From DATKEU01 sp035544495 (GTDB lineage Bacteria; Myxococcota_A; Polyangia; Fen-1088), in NCBI GenBank assembly GCA_035544495.1, contig DATKEU010000482.1, forward strand, positions 1 through 13,651: a stretch of DNA of 13,651 nucleotides, given 5' to 3'. Every line of letters begins with the position of its first letter. The first letter of the stretch is position 1. A model generated the notes under the pieces. It was not told where the DNA came from and ran no database searches. It was given only the letters and a program-made list of their open reading frames with translations. The translations under genes and the position numbers were made by a program. This document shows, piece after piece, positions 1 through 6,597 of the stretch.

Positions 1-212
1 AGATACGCCGCCACCGGCTCCAGCCCGCGGCCGACCAGATACGCCTCGTCGGCCTTGTAACGGTGCAGGTGGACCCGATCCTCCTCTGAAAAAATGGCGA
101 TGGTGCGGAACCCGAGCTCGGTTGACGCCCGGAACACGCGCACCGCGATCTCGCCGCGGTTGGCGCACAGCACGCGCCGGAAGGGGAGGATGGGCATGAG
201 CTTTCGAGACAT
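1..212 (-). CDS. pyc: Pyruvate carboxylase, N-terminal part of the biotin carboxylase domain (partial, runs off left edge)
   Basis: Seventy complete codons are visible, read leftward from ATG at 212. Residues 16-30 contain the biotin-carboxylase opening CANRGEIAVRVFR, followed by IAIFSEEDR, LHRYKADEAYLVG and EPVAAY. The SEED...LHRYKADEAYLVG wording is characteristic of pyruvate carboxylase more than of the acetyl-CoA carboxylase AccC subunit. Pyruvate carboxylase makes oxaloacetate from pyruvate, bicarbonate and ATP in the cytoplasm (anaplerosis, gluconeogenesis). A second in-frame ATG lies at 197. The one at 212 is preferred because a GGTGGA-like stretch lies about 8 nt upstream, but the choice is not certain. 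The ATP-grasp core, carboxyltransferase and biotinyl domains would lie outside the window, so it could be a stand-alone PycA-type biotin carboxylase subunit. It is divergent from the glycosyltransferase gene, with 85 bp between starts. Confidence 0.85.
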   Translation of the reverse strand, partial: MSRKLMPILPFRRVLCANRGEIAVRVFRASTELGFRTIAIFSEEDRVHLHRYKADEAYLVGRGLEPVAAY

Positions 213-261
213 AACACTGATCCACCGAGCGGCGCAGCAAAAGCGGCTCTTCCCGCGCGTT

Positions 262-289
262 CGGACAGCCGCGAGGACGCTGTTAAAGT
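262..289 (+). promoter_or_regulatory. Candidate promoter for the GT39 glycosyltransferase gene
   Basis: A -10-like TAAAGT (284-289, four matches to TATAAT) lies 16 bp downstream of CGGACA (262-267, four matches to TTGACA). The start codon at 298 is only 8 nt after the -10 box, so a transcript begun at the usual distance would have almost no leader. This agrees with the absence of a clear Shine-Dalgarno sequence. Inference from sequence only. Confidence 0.4.
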
Positions 290-297
290 CCGCGACG

Positions 298-2229
298 ATG
301 ACCGCCGACCGCGATGCTCCACCGGCGCCTGGGCGGGCGCTGCTCTGGGGCGGCGCCGTCACGCTGCTGGCGGCGGCGCTGCGCCTTGCCTGGGTGCTGG
401 CGGTGCCGACGGTGCCGGTCAGCGACTTCGCCATGTATCGCGAGTCGGCCAACTACCTGTCCGAGTTCAGCGCGCTGGACCCCGGCTTCATCTACATGCC
501 GGGGTTCGTGATCCTGCTGGCGGCGGTGAAGAACCTGGGCGGCGATCTGCTGGCGCAGAAGCTGCTGGGCGTTCTCTTCGGCGCGCTGGGCGCGGCCGGG
601 GTGTTCGCGACCACGCTGCACCTCTTCGACGCCGGCGCGCGCGGCGACCGGCGCGGCTGCGCGACGGCGATCGCCGCCGGGCTGGTCTACGCGCTGTGGC
701 CGGCGGGCATCGCCATGTCCAGCGTGGTCGGCACGGACGTGCCGGCGGCGGCGCTGATGCTGGTCGCCACCGGATGCCTGGCCGGCCTCGGCGCGCGGCG
801 GCCCGTCGCCGCGGCGCTGGCGTTCGGCGCGCTGATGGGCCTGGCGGCGTACCTGCGCGCGGTGGCGCTGCCGCTGGCGGGGCTGGGGGCGTTCTACTGG
901 ATGGCGACGCGCAGATCGCTGCGGACGACCGCGAAGCTGGCGGCGCTGTCGGTGGCGGCGGCATTGCTGATCCTCTCGCCGTGGGCGATCCGCAACCGCG
1001 TTCGCGAGGGCGAATTCATCTTCACCGACTGCCACGGCGGCATCACCGCGCTCATCGGCACGAACCCGAACTCCGAGGGGACGTACACGCGCGCGCTGAA
1101 CCGGCTGTTCCAGACGGTCACCGGCCACTCTGTTCTCGACGAACCCCACAAGGCCGTCGACCGCGCCGCCTACCGGATGGCCACGGACTGGGCGCGCTTC
1201 GAACCGGCGTACGCGCTGGGCCTGGCCGCGCTGCGCGCCCAGCGCCTGTTCGACGACGAACAGTACCTGCTTTACTGGCCCATCTACCGCCCGGGCGTGC
1301 TGGTGCTGCCCAACGATGGCAACGATGGCAACGATGGCAACGATGGCGACGTCGGCTTCTTCCAGCGGCACCGGGCCGGCATCACCGGCGCGTGCGACGG
1401 CGTCGGCGTGGGCCTGCTGGTGGCGTTCCTGGCCGGGCTGGCGCTGGCGGCGGTCGAGCGGCGGGCGCGCGCCTTCGTGCTGCTGCCGTTTCAGGCCGCG
1501 CTGGCCGCCACGTACATCGTCTTCTTCGCCGAGCCCCGGTATCGCATCCCGATCGAGATCCTGGCGATGCCGGTGGTCGCGTACGCGGTGGTCGGCTGGG
1601 CGCGCGCGCTGATCGCCGCCGGTGTCAAAGGCGGCGGCGCCATCCGGCGCCGCGTGGGTTGCGCGGCGGCGCTGGCCGCGTTGCTGGTGGGCGCGGTGTT
1701 TGGCCTGGCGCCGCGCGCGCAGGCCGCGGGCGCGGAGCTGCGCGCGCGCCACCGCTGGGCGGTCGCCGTCTGGACCGTCGACGGGCAATCGCGCGTCGCG
1801 CGCTGGCGGCGCGCCCGCGGCGACGGCGCGCGCGGCGGCGTCGATCTGCTGCGCGGCGCGCCCGAGGGCGTGCGCATCCAGCCGCCCGAGCACGAGGCCG
1901 CCGTCGTCGAGGTCGCGCTGGACGCAGGCGACTTGCCCGCGGGCAACTACCGCCTGCGCGCCACCGTCAGCGCCACGGCACGCGCCACGCTGGCCGTCGC
2001 CGCGCCCGACGGCGCCGCGTCGCCCGCCATCGTCGTGCCGCTGGCGGGTGAAGCGCAGGAGACGACCCTGGACGGCATCATCCATCACCAGGGCGGGCCG
2101 TTTCGCCTGCTCGTCACCGCGGCGGCCGGGACCGGAGCCCTGGTCGGGCGCGAGACGAAAGGCCCCCCCGGCGCCACGCTCCCGCCGGCCGTCATCTGGA
2201 TCGGCAGCGCCGCCGTGACGCGCACATGA
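298..2229 (+). CDS. Membrane glycosyltransferase of the GT39/ArnT-like type with C-terminal extracytoplasmic domain
   Basis: This 643-residue protein has about ten hydrophobic segments between residues 14 and 480. An early loop carries SDFAMYRES (Asp43), the position where GT39/PMT_2-type enzymes keep a catalytic acidic residue after the first membrane helix. Other family features are PWAIRNR (229-234), then GGITALIGTNPNSEGTYT (247-264), and FAEPRYRIPIE near 410. Such enzymes transfer a sugar from a polyprenyl-phosphate donor to lipid, protein or glycan on the outer face of the inner membrane. After a further hydrophobic stretch (about 460-478) there is a soluble tail of about 165 residues, predicted to be beta-rich and extracytoplasmic. 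Residues 339-350 are four exact NDG repeats. The frame is open back to 94, but that would overlap the divergent pyc start; ATG 298 fits the promoter candidate and the hydrophobic N-terminus. The acceptor cannot be told from sequence. It overlaps the next gene by 4 nt. Confidence 0.8.
   Translation: MTADRDAPPAPGRALLWGGAVTLLAAALRLAWVLAVPTVPVSDFAMYRESANYLSEFSALDPGFIYMPGFVILLAAVKNLGGDLLAQKLLGVLFGALGAAGVFATTLHLFDAGARGDRRGCATAIAAGLVYALWPAGIAMSSVVGTDVPAAALMLVATGCLAGLGARRPVAAALAFGALMGLAAYLRAVALPLAGLGAFYWMATRRSLRTTAKLAALSVAAALLILSPWAIRNRVREGEFIFTDCHGGITALIGTNPNSEGTYTRALNRLFQTVTGHSVLDEPHKAVDRAAYRMATDWARFEPAYALGLAALRAQRLFDDEQYLLYWPIYRPGVLVLPNDGNDGNDGNDGDVGFFQRHRAGITGACDGVGVGLLVAFLAGLALAAVERRARAFVLLPFQAALAATYIVFFAEPRYRIPIEILAMPVVAYAVVGWARALIAAGVKGGGAIRRRVGCAAALAALLVGAVFGLAPRAQAAGAELRARHRWAVAVWTVDGQSRVARWRRARGDGARGGVDLLRGAPEGVRIQPPEHEAAVVEVALDAGDLPAGNYRLRATVSATARATLAVAAPDGAASPAIVVPLAGEAQETTLDGIIHHQGGPFRLLVTAAAGTGALVGRETKGPPGATLPPAVIWIGSAAVTRT
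1312..1347 (+). repeat. Four exact tandem copies of a 9-bp unit (AACGATGGC) inside the glycosyltransferase gene
   Basis: AACGATGGC is repeated four times without a mismatch and then followed by GAC. It is in frame and encodes (Asn-Asp-Gly)x4 at residues 339-350, in a loop just before FFQRHR and the next hydrophobic helix. Because the unit is a multiple of three, copy-number change would lengthen or shorten the loop without breaking the frame. Confidence 0.97.
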
Positions 2230-3056
2230 CGACGCCGCCCTCCGACGCCGCGCCCGTGAAGCTGCCCGTCATCGAGACCGGCGCCGGCGAGCCGCCGACC
2301 GTCCTGGTTCCGGGCGGCCTGGTCGGCTGGGTGAGCTGGGCGCCGCACGCGGAGCGCCTGTCGACCACGCGGCGCGTGCTGCGCGTGCAGCTGCTGAACG
2401 TCGCGCGCGGCATCGACCGGCGCCCGCTGCCGCCCGGCTACTCCGTCGTCATGGAGGCGGCGGCGCTGGCGGCGACGATGACGGACAGGGGCGCGATCCC
2501 GGCCGACGTCGTCGCCTGGTCGTACGGCGCGGAGATCGCCCTCTCGCTGGCGCTGGCCGACCCGCGCCGCGTCCGCACGCTGGCGTTGATCGAGCCGCCT
2601 GCCGCCTGGGTGCTGCGCGCGCGCCGGACGCTGAACCGCAACACGCGCCGGGTGATGCAGCGCCTCGGCTCGCTGGGCGACGACGTGACTGACGAGGAGC
2701 TGGAGATGTTCGCCCGCGAGGTCGGCTTCTGCCCGCCGGGCAAGTCGCCGCGCCAGATGTCCGCCTGGGCGGAGTGGTCGCGTCATCGCCTGGCCCTGCG
2801 CAGCTCGCGGCACGCCATCGATCACCAGGACGACATCGAGGCCTGGCGGCATTTTCCGCGCCCGGTGCTGCTGGTCAAGGGGCGCGGCTCGGCGCCGTTT
2901 CTGCACGAGATCATCGACGGTCTCGCCGCCGAGCTGCCGGCGGCGGAGGTGTTGACGCTGCCGGGCGGTCACGCGCCGCTCATCGTGGCGATGGACGCCT
3001 TCCTCGCCCACCTCCTGGCATTCCAGAAATCGGTGGCGGCAGACGCTTCCCCCTAG
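2226..3056 (+). CDS. Alpha/beta-hydrolase fold protein
   Basis: This 276-residue cytoplasmic-looking protein has the order of an alpha/beta-hydrolase. An oxyanion-loop VPGGLVG lies at 28-34, a nucleophile elbow AWSYG at 97-101 (Ser99), a beta-strand LALIEPP at 119-125, and a late GGH with His249 followed by APLI. The elbow is A-x-S-x-G rather than the usual G-x-S-x-G. The usual catalytic Asp after the next strand is not obvious: that place reads LLVKGRGSAPF. Glu123, after strand beta-6, is a possible alternative acid. The family includes esterases, lactonases and haloperoxidase-like enzymes; no substrate can be assigned. ATG 2226 overlaps the stop of the glycosyltransferase gene (ATGA), so the two are very likely co-transcribed and translationally coupled, which hints that it acts on a related envelope substrate. 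That functional link is inference. Confidence 0.8.
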   Translation: MTTPPSDAAPVKLPVIETGAGEPPTVLVPGGLVGWVSWAPHAERLSTTRRVLRVQLLNVARGIDRRPLPPGYSVVMEAAALAATMTDRGAIPADVVAWSYGAEIALSLALADPRRVRTLALIEPPAAWVLRARRTLNRNTRRVMQRLGSLGDDVTDEELEMFAREVGFCPPGKSPRQMSAWAEWSRHRLALRSSRHAIDHQDDIEAWRHFPRPVLLVKGRGSAPFLHEIIDGLAAELPAAEVLTLPGGHAPLIVAMDAFLAHLLAFQKSVAADASP

Positions 3057-3079
3057 GTCTTCGCCCGTGCTAAGGACTT

Positions 3080-3113
3080 CGATCGGCAGATCCCTCGCGT
3101 GAGGGGTCGATCG
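3080..3113 (+). promoter_or_regulatory. Hairpin that buries the Shine-Dalgarno sequence of the TPR gene
   Basis: GATCCCTC (3089-3096) can pair with GAGGGGTC (3101-3108) across a GCGT tetraloop, giving eight pairs with one G-U wobble. Outside it, CGATCG at 3080-3085 can pair with CGATCG at 3108-3113 or extend the stem in part. The 3' arm is GAGGGG (3101-3106), the only convincing ribosome-binding site for ATG 3117 (10-nt spacing). If the transcript starts upstream of about 3080, the RNA hairpin would occlude ribosome binding. As DNA, the same inverted repeat could instead be an operator. Confidence 0.5.
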
Positions 3114-3116
3114 CGC

Positions 3117-6100
3117 ATGGAGGAGCCCGCAGCCACCGCTGTCATCAGCACCGCCGACACCGCCGGCCCGCCCGACGACGATCACGCGGCCGCGCTGGCC
3201 CTGGTGAATGATCTGCTGGCCGAGCTGGAGCGCGAGAGCGCTCCGGCCGCGCGCGCCGCGCAGCTGTGCCGCATCGCCGAGGTGTACGAGCGCCGGCTGG
3301 GCGACGCGCAGAACGCGCTGATCACTTTGCAAGCCGCCTTCCGCGAGCAGCCGACCAGCGGCCAGGTGGTGCACGAGATGGAACGGCTGGCCCGCCTGTT
3401 CGAGAAGTGGCGCGAGGTCGTGACGTCGACGGCCGAGGTGGCGGCCGAGCTCTCGGATCCCAAGCCGGCCGCCGATCTGTGGACCCAGATCGCCTTCTGG
3501 TGCGACGTCGGGCTGCGCAGCACCGACGAGGCGATCGCCGCCGGCCAGCGCGCGCTGGCGCTGGTCCCGCGCCACGGCGGCGCGCTGGCCCTGCTGGAGG
3601 CGCTGTACCGGCGCACCATCGACTTCGACCGCCTGGCCGACGTGCTGGATCGGATGTGGGCCGATCCCCTGCGCGATCCCAACCGCGTCGCCGAGGGCTA
3701 CGCCGAGATCCTGCGCGCGCAGCCGCGGCACCTGCCGTCGCTGATGGGCCTGTCGCGCGTCAGCGAAGCGCTGGGCGACTGGCCGAACGTGCTGGCCCTG
3801 CTCGGCCGGGCGGCCGAGTGCATGGCGGGCGCGGACCGCGTCAGCCTGCACTTCCGGCTGGGCGAGGTGGCGCTGGCGCAGGCGGGCGATCCGGCCGCCG
3901 CCGAGGCGCAGTACGCGCAGGCGCTGGCGCTGGACGCCGGACACGTCCCCAGCATGCTGGCGCTGCTTCCGATCTATCGCGAGCGCGGCGACTGGCTGAA
4001 GACGGCGCAGCTGCTGGCGCGGGCCGGGGAGCGGCAGGCGAGCGCCGACAAGAAGGTCGAGCTGCTGTTCGAAGCGGCCACCATTCACCGAGAGAAGCTG
4101 GACGACGAGGATCAAGCCAGCGCGCTGTACGCGCAGATCCTGGCCGTCCGCCCCCTGCACGCGGCGGCGCTGCCGCTCCTCGACATCTATTTCAAGCGGC
4201 GGGCCTGGGCGGCGTTGCGCCCGCTGGCCGAGGCGCTGGCCGACGGCGGATCGGCGGACGGGCCCGCCCGCGGCGCCACCTGGCTGGCCACCGTCTGCCA
4301 CCGCCTGGCGCGCGCCGCCGAGGGGATGGGCGACCACGCGGCGGCGGTGGCGGCGTACCGGCGCTCGCTGGCCGCCGATCCCGGCTTTCTGCCGACGCTG
4401 CGAGACTGGGGCGCGCTGGCGTTCTCGCTGCAGGACTGGGAGCAGGCCACGCAGCTTTACGACAGCCTGATCTTCCCGCGGCGCGAGCAGCCGTCGCGCG
4501 AGGAGATGTTCGAGGCGCTGCATCGCCTGGGCGTCTGCCGGTCGCGGCTGGGGCAGGATGACAAGGCCGCCGATTTTTTCGCGCGCGCGCTGGCCCTGGA
4601 TCCGCAGCACCGCCCGTCGCTGGAGGCGCTGGCGGAGATTCACGAGCGCGCCGCCGACTGGGACGCGGTGATCGCCGATCTGCGGGCGCTGCTGGCGCTG
4701 CCCGGCGACGCCGCGACGCGGGTCGCCCTGCACGAGCGGCTGAGCGACGTCTTCCACGATCGCAAGACGGATCCCGAACGGGCCATCGCCGAGTGCGAGG
4801 CCGCGCTGGACGCGGCGCCGGACGCGCCCCGGGTCCTGCACCGGCTGCTGGAGCTTTTGACCGAGACGCGGCAGTGGCGGCGCGCGCTGCCGATCCTGGC
4901 CAAGCTGGCCGAGGGAGCCGAGGGCAAGGTGCGGGCGCGCTATCTGGTCGCCGCCGCCAACATCCAGAACTACGAGCTGGGCGCCGCCGACGAGGCGGTC
5001 GAGCTTTACAACCGCGCGCTCGACGAGGATCCCGACGATCTGAAGACCTTCGAGCGGATCGACAAGCTGGTCATCGCCACCGAGGATTGGAAGAATCAGG
5101 CCCGCTGCTACCGCTGGCAGATCAAGCGCATGGGGCCGGCCACCGATGCCAACCGCGCCGCGCTGCTGGCGCTGTGGCAGGGCCTGGGCGAGATCAGCCG
5201 CGCCCGCCTGGGCGACTATGCCGCCGCCGCAGCCGCGTTCGAGGTGTGCGTGGGCCTGGACCCGGATGATCTCTCGCGCCACGCCGTCCTGGCCGAGATG
5301 CACCAGCTGTGCGGTCCCGAGCAGTACGCGCAGGCGATCGAGGAGCGCCGCCTGCTGGTCCGCAAGGCCGTCGGCCTTCTGGACATGGTCCCGCACCTCA
5401 AGATGCTGGTGCGCCTGCACGCCGAGCGATCGGAGCTGGACGCCCTGTGGTGCGTGACCCAGGCGCTGTCATACCTGGGCCAGGCCGACGCCGAGGAGCA
5501 GCGCGTATTCGTCCAGTATCGCCCGCAGGGCTTCGTGCGCCCGCGCAGCCGCCTGACCGAGGACCTGTGGCAGAAGCATCTTTACCACCGCGATCAAGAT
5601 CGCGTCGCCTCGCAGGTGCTGGGGACGGTGGCGCACACGGTGATGCTGGCGCGGGCCAAGCCGCACAAGGACTGGGGACTGCGGCGCAAGCGGCACCGCG
5701 ACGTCGCCCACGACCCTTCGCTGTTCTGCAAGGTGCTGGCCTTCGCCAGTCAGATGCTGGGCGTTCCCTGGCCCGAGGTGCACATGGTCAGCGACGCCGG
5801 CGGCGAGATCGGGTTCGCCAACGTCACCGCCGACGGCGTCGCCGCGCCCGCTTTCATCGTCGGGCGCGAGGTCCTGCAAGGGCGCCACGAGATGGAGATC
5901 GCCTTCATCGCCGGGCGCGGCCTGGCGCTGGCCCGGGCCGACCACCTGACGCTGTGGCCGGCGGTGGTGCAGAACGCCGCCGAGCGGGAGACGGTGCTGC
6001 TGGCGGCGATCGCCCTGGTGCGCGACGGCCACCCGGTGCCGGCCGCGCTGGCTGGTTCGGTGCTGCGCTACCGCGATTTCCTGGGCCGCGCGCTGTCGCC

Positions 6101-6386
6101 GGCCCAGGTCGAGCAGCTGGACATGGTGGTCAAGCGCGCCGGCATCAATCAGGAGACGACCTTCGACCTTCCGCGCTGGGCCGAGGCGGCGCAGCTGACC
6201 GCCGCGCGGGCCGGGCTGATCATCGCGAACGATCTGCGCCTGGCCGTCCAGCTGGGCACCAGCGCCGCCGCCGGCCGGGTGATCGATTCGCCGATCGACC
6301 CCGCGCGCATCGAGCGCGACCTCGTCGAGTGGTCGGTGTCGAAGGACTACCTCGCCCTGCGCGCGCACCTCGGCTTTACCGACTAG
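3117..6386 (+). CDS. Very large tetratricopeptide-repeat protein with a distinct C-terminal domain
   Basis: This protein has 1089 residues and no signal peptide or membrane helix, so it is probably cytoplasmic. Residues from about 25 to 770 are an alpha-helical solenoid of TPR-like units of about 34-40 residues. Recurrent signatures include A..Y.RAL.LDP....L..L, as in AQYAQALALDAGHVPSMLALL and FFARALALDPQHRPSLEALAEI. From about residue 790 the repeats give way to a different domain of about 300 residues (LTEDLWQKHLYHRDQD, FCKVLAFASQMLGVP, AFIVGREVLQGRHEMEIAF, AGRGLALARADHL). This part resembles, from memory, the C-terminal region of large myxobacterial TPR proteins. TPR solenoids usually scaffold protein complexes; partner and process are unknown. 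A GTG in frame at 3099 is possible, but ATG 3117 has GAGGGG upstream, within the hairpin described separately. It may be co-transcribed with the two genes before it (60-bp gap) or have its own promoter. Confidence 0.85.
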   Translation: MEEPAATAVISTADTAGPPDDDHAAALALVNDLLAELERESAPAARAAQLCRIAEVYERRLGDAQNALITLQAAFREQPTSGQVVHEMERLARLFEKWREVVTSTAEVAAELSDPKPAADLWTQIAFWCDVGLRSTDEAIAAGQRALALVPRHGGALALLEALYRRTIDFDRLADVLDRMWADPLRDPNRVAEGYAEILRAQPRHLPSLMGLSRVSEALGDWPNVLALLGRAAECMAGADRVSLHFRLGEVALAQAGDPAAAEAQYAQALALDAGHVPSMLALLPIYRERGDWLKTAQLLARAGERQASADKKVELLFEAATIHREKLDDEDQASALYAQILAVRPLHAAALPLLDIYFKRRAWAALRPLAEALADGGSADGPARGATWLATVCHRLARAAEGMGDHAAAVAAYRRSLAADPGFLPTLRDWGALAFSLQDWEQATQLYDSLIFPRREQPSREEMFEALHRLGVCRSRLGQDDKAADFFARALALDPQHRPSLEALAEIHERAADWDAVIADLRALLALPGDAATRVALHERLSDVFHDRKTDPERAIAECEAALDAAPDAPRVLHRLLELLTETRQWRRALPILAKLAEGAEGKVRARYLVAAANIQNYELGAADEAVELYNRALDEDPDDLKTFERIDKLVIATEDWKNQARCYRWQIKRMGPATDANRAALLALWQGLGEISRARLGDYAAAAAAFEVCVGLDPDDLSRHAVLAEMHQLCGPEQYAQAIEERRLLVRKAVGLLDMVPHLKMLVRLHAERSELDALWCVTQALSYLGQADAEEQRVFVQYRPQGFVRPRSRLTEDLWQKHLYHRDQDRVASQVLGTVAHTVMLARAKPHKDWGLRRKRHRDVAHDPSLFCKVLAFASQMLGVPWPEVHMVSDAGGEIGFANVTADGVAAPAFIVGREVLQGRHEMEIAFIAGRGLALARADHLTLWPAVVQNAAERETVLLAAIALVRDGHPVPAALAGSVLRYRDFLGRALSPAQVEQLDMVVKRAGINQETTFDLPRWAEAAQLTAARAGLIIANDLRLAVQLGTSAAAGRVIDSPIDPARIERDLVEWSVSKDYLALRAHLGFTD

Positions 6387-6508
6387 GGTTCGGCCGGGCT
6401 ATTTGCAGGCAGCGGGCGCGCCGGCTCCCGACGCCAGAGGACCGGCGAGGGTCACAACGTCGAGAAGGGCATTTCGCGCGACGGTCATCGAGCGCGCCGA
6501 GCGAGTTT

Positions 6509-6514
6509 TACAAT
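6509..6514 (+). promoter_or_regulatory. Weak -10 candidate in the intergenic region before the propeller lipoprotein
   Basis: The 187 bp between 6386 and 6574 are locally more AT-rich near 6505-6540. TACAAT at 6509-6514 matches TATAAT at five of six positions, but no matching -35 hexamer is visible at 16-18 bp. A 6-bp inverted repeat, CGCCGG/CCGGCG (6419-6424/6442-6447), has a 17-nt loop and no T-tract. Nothing else was recognised in this gap. Confidence 0.25.
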
Positions 6515-6567
6515 TGAGTGGCGTCATTCTGTTGTTTCGGCACCAGGTCCTCGTCTAGCGTCGTGCA

Positions 6568-6597
6568 TCTCTTATGCGTTCGTCTCTTATGCGCTCG
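6568..6597 (+). repeat. Tandem 15-bp duplication carrying two in-frame start codons
   Basis: TCTCTTATGCGTTCG (6568-6582) is followed directly by TCTCTTATGCGCTCG (6583-6597), 14 of 15 bases identical. Each copy carries an ATG (6574 and 6589) in the same frame, so the lipoprotein gene has two equivalent candidate starts. No Shine-Dalgarno sequence is visible before either copy. Confidence 0.9.

Noticed and set aside
94..297. Upstream extension of the glycosyltransferase frame
   Set aside because: It would overlap the start of pyc on the other strand, encodes a basic non-hydrophobic segment, and lies before the promoter candidate.
283..2088. A 601-codon minus-strand open frame opposite the glycosyltransferase
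   Set aside because: The translation is dominated by Arg, Gln, His and Ala without any motif, while the plus strand encodes a coherent membrane enzyme.
2085..5420. A 1111-codon open frame on the minus strand opposite the hydrolase and TPR genes
   Set aside because: Its product is Arg/Gln/His-rich low complexity with no domain. It is the antisense shadow of a GC-rich TPR gene, which has clear repeats in the sense frame.
6419..6447. Inverted repeat after the TPR gene as an intrinsic terminator
   Set aside because: Only six pairs, a 17-nt loop and no T-tract; expected by chance in such GC-rich DNA.
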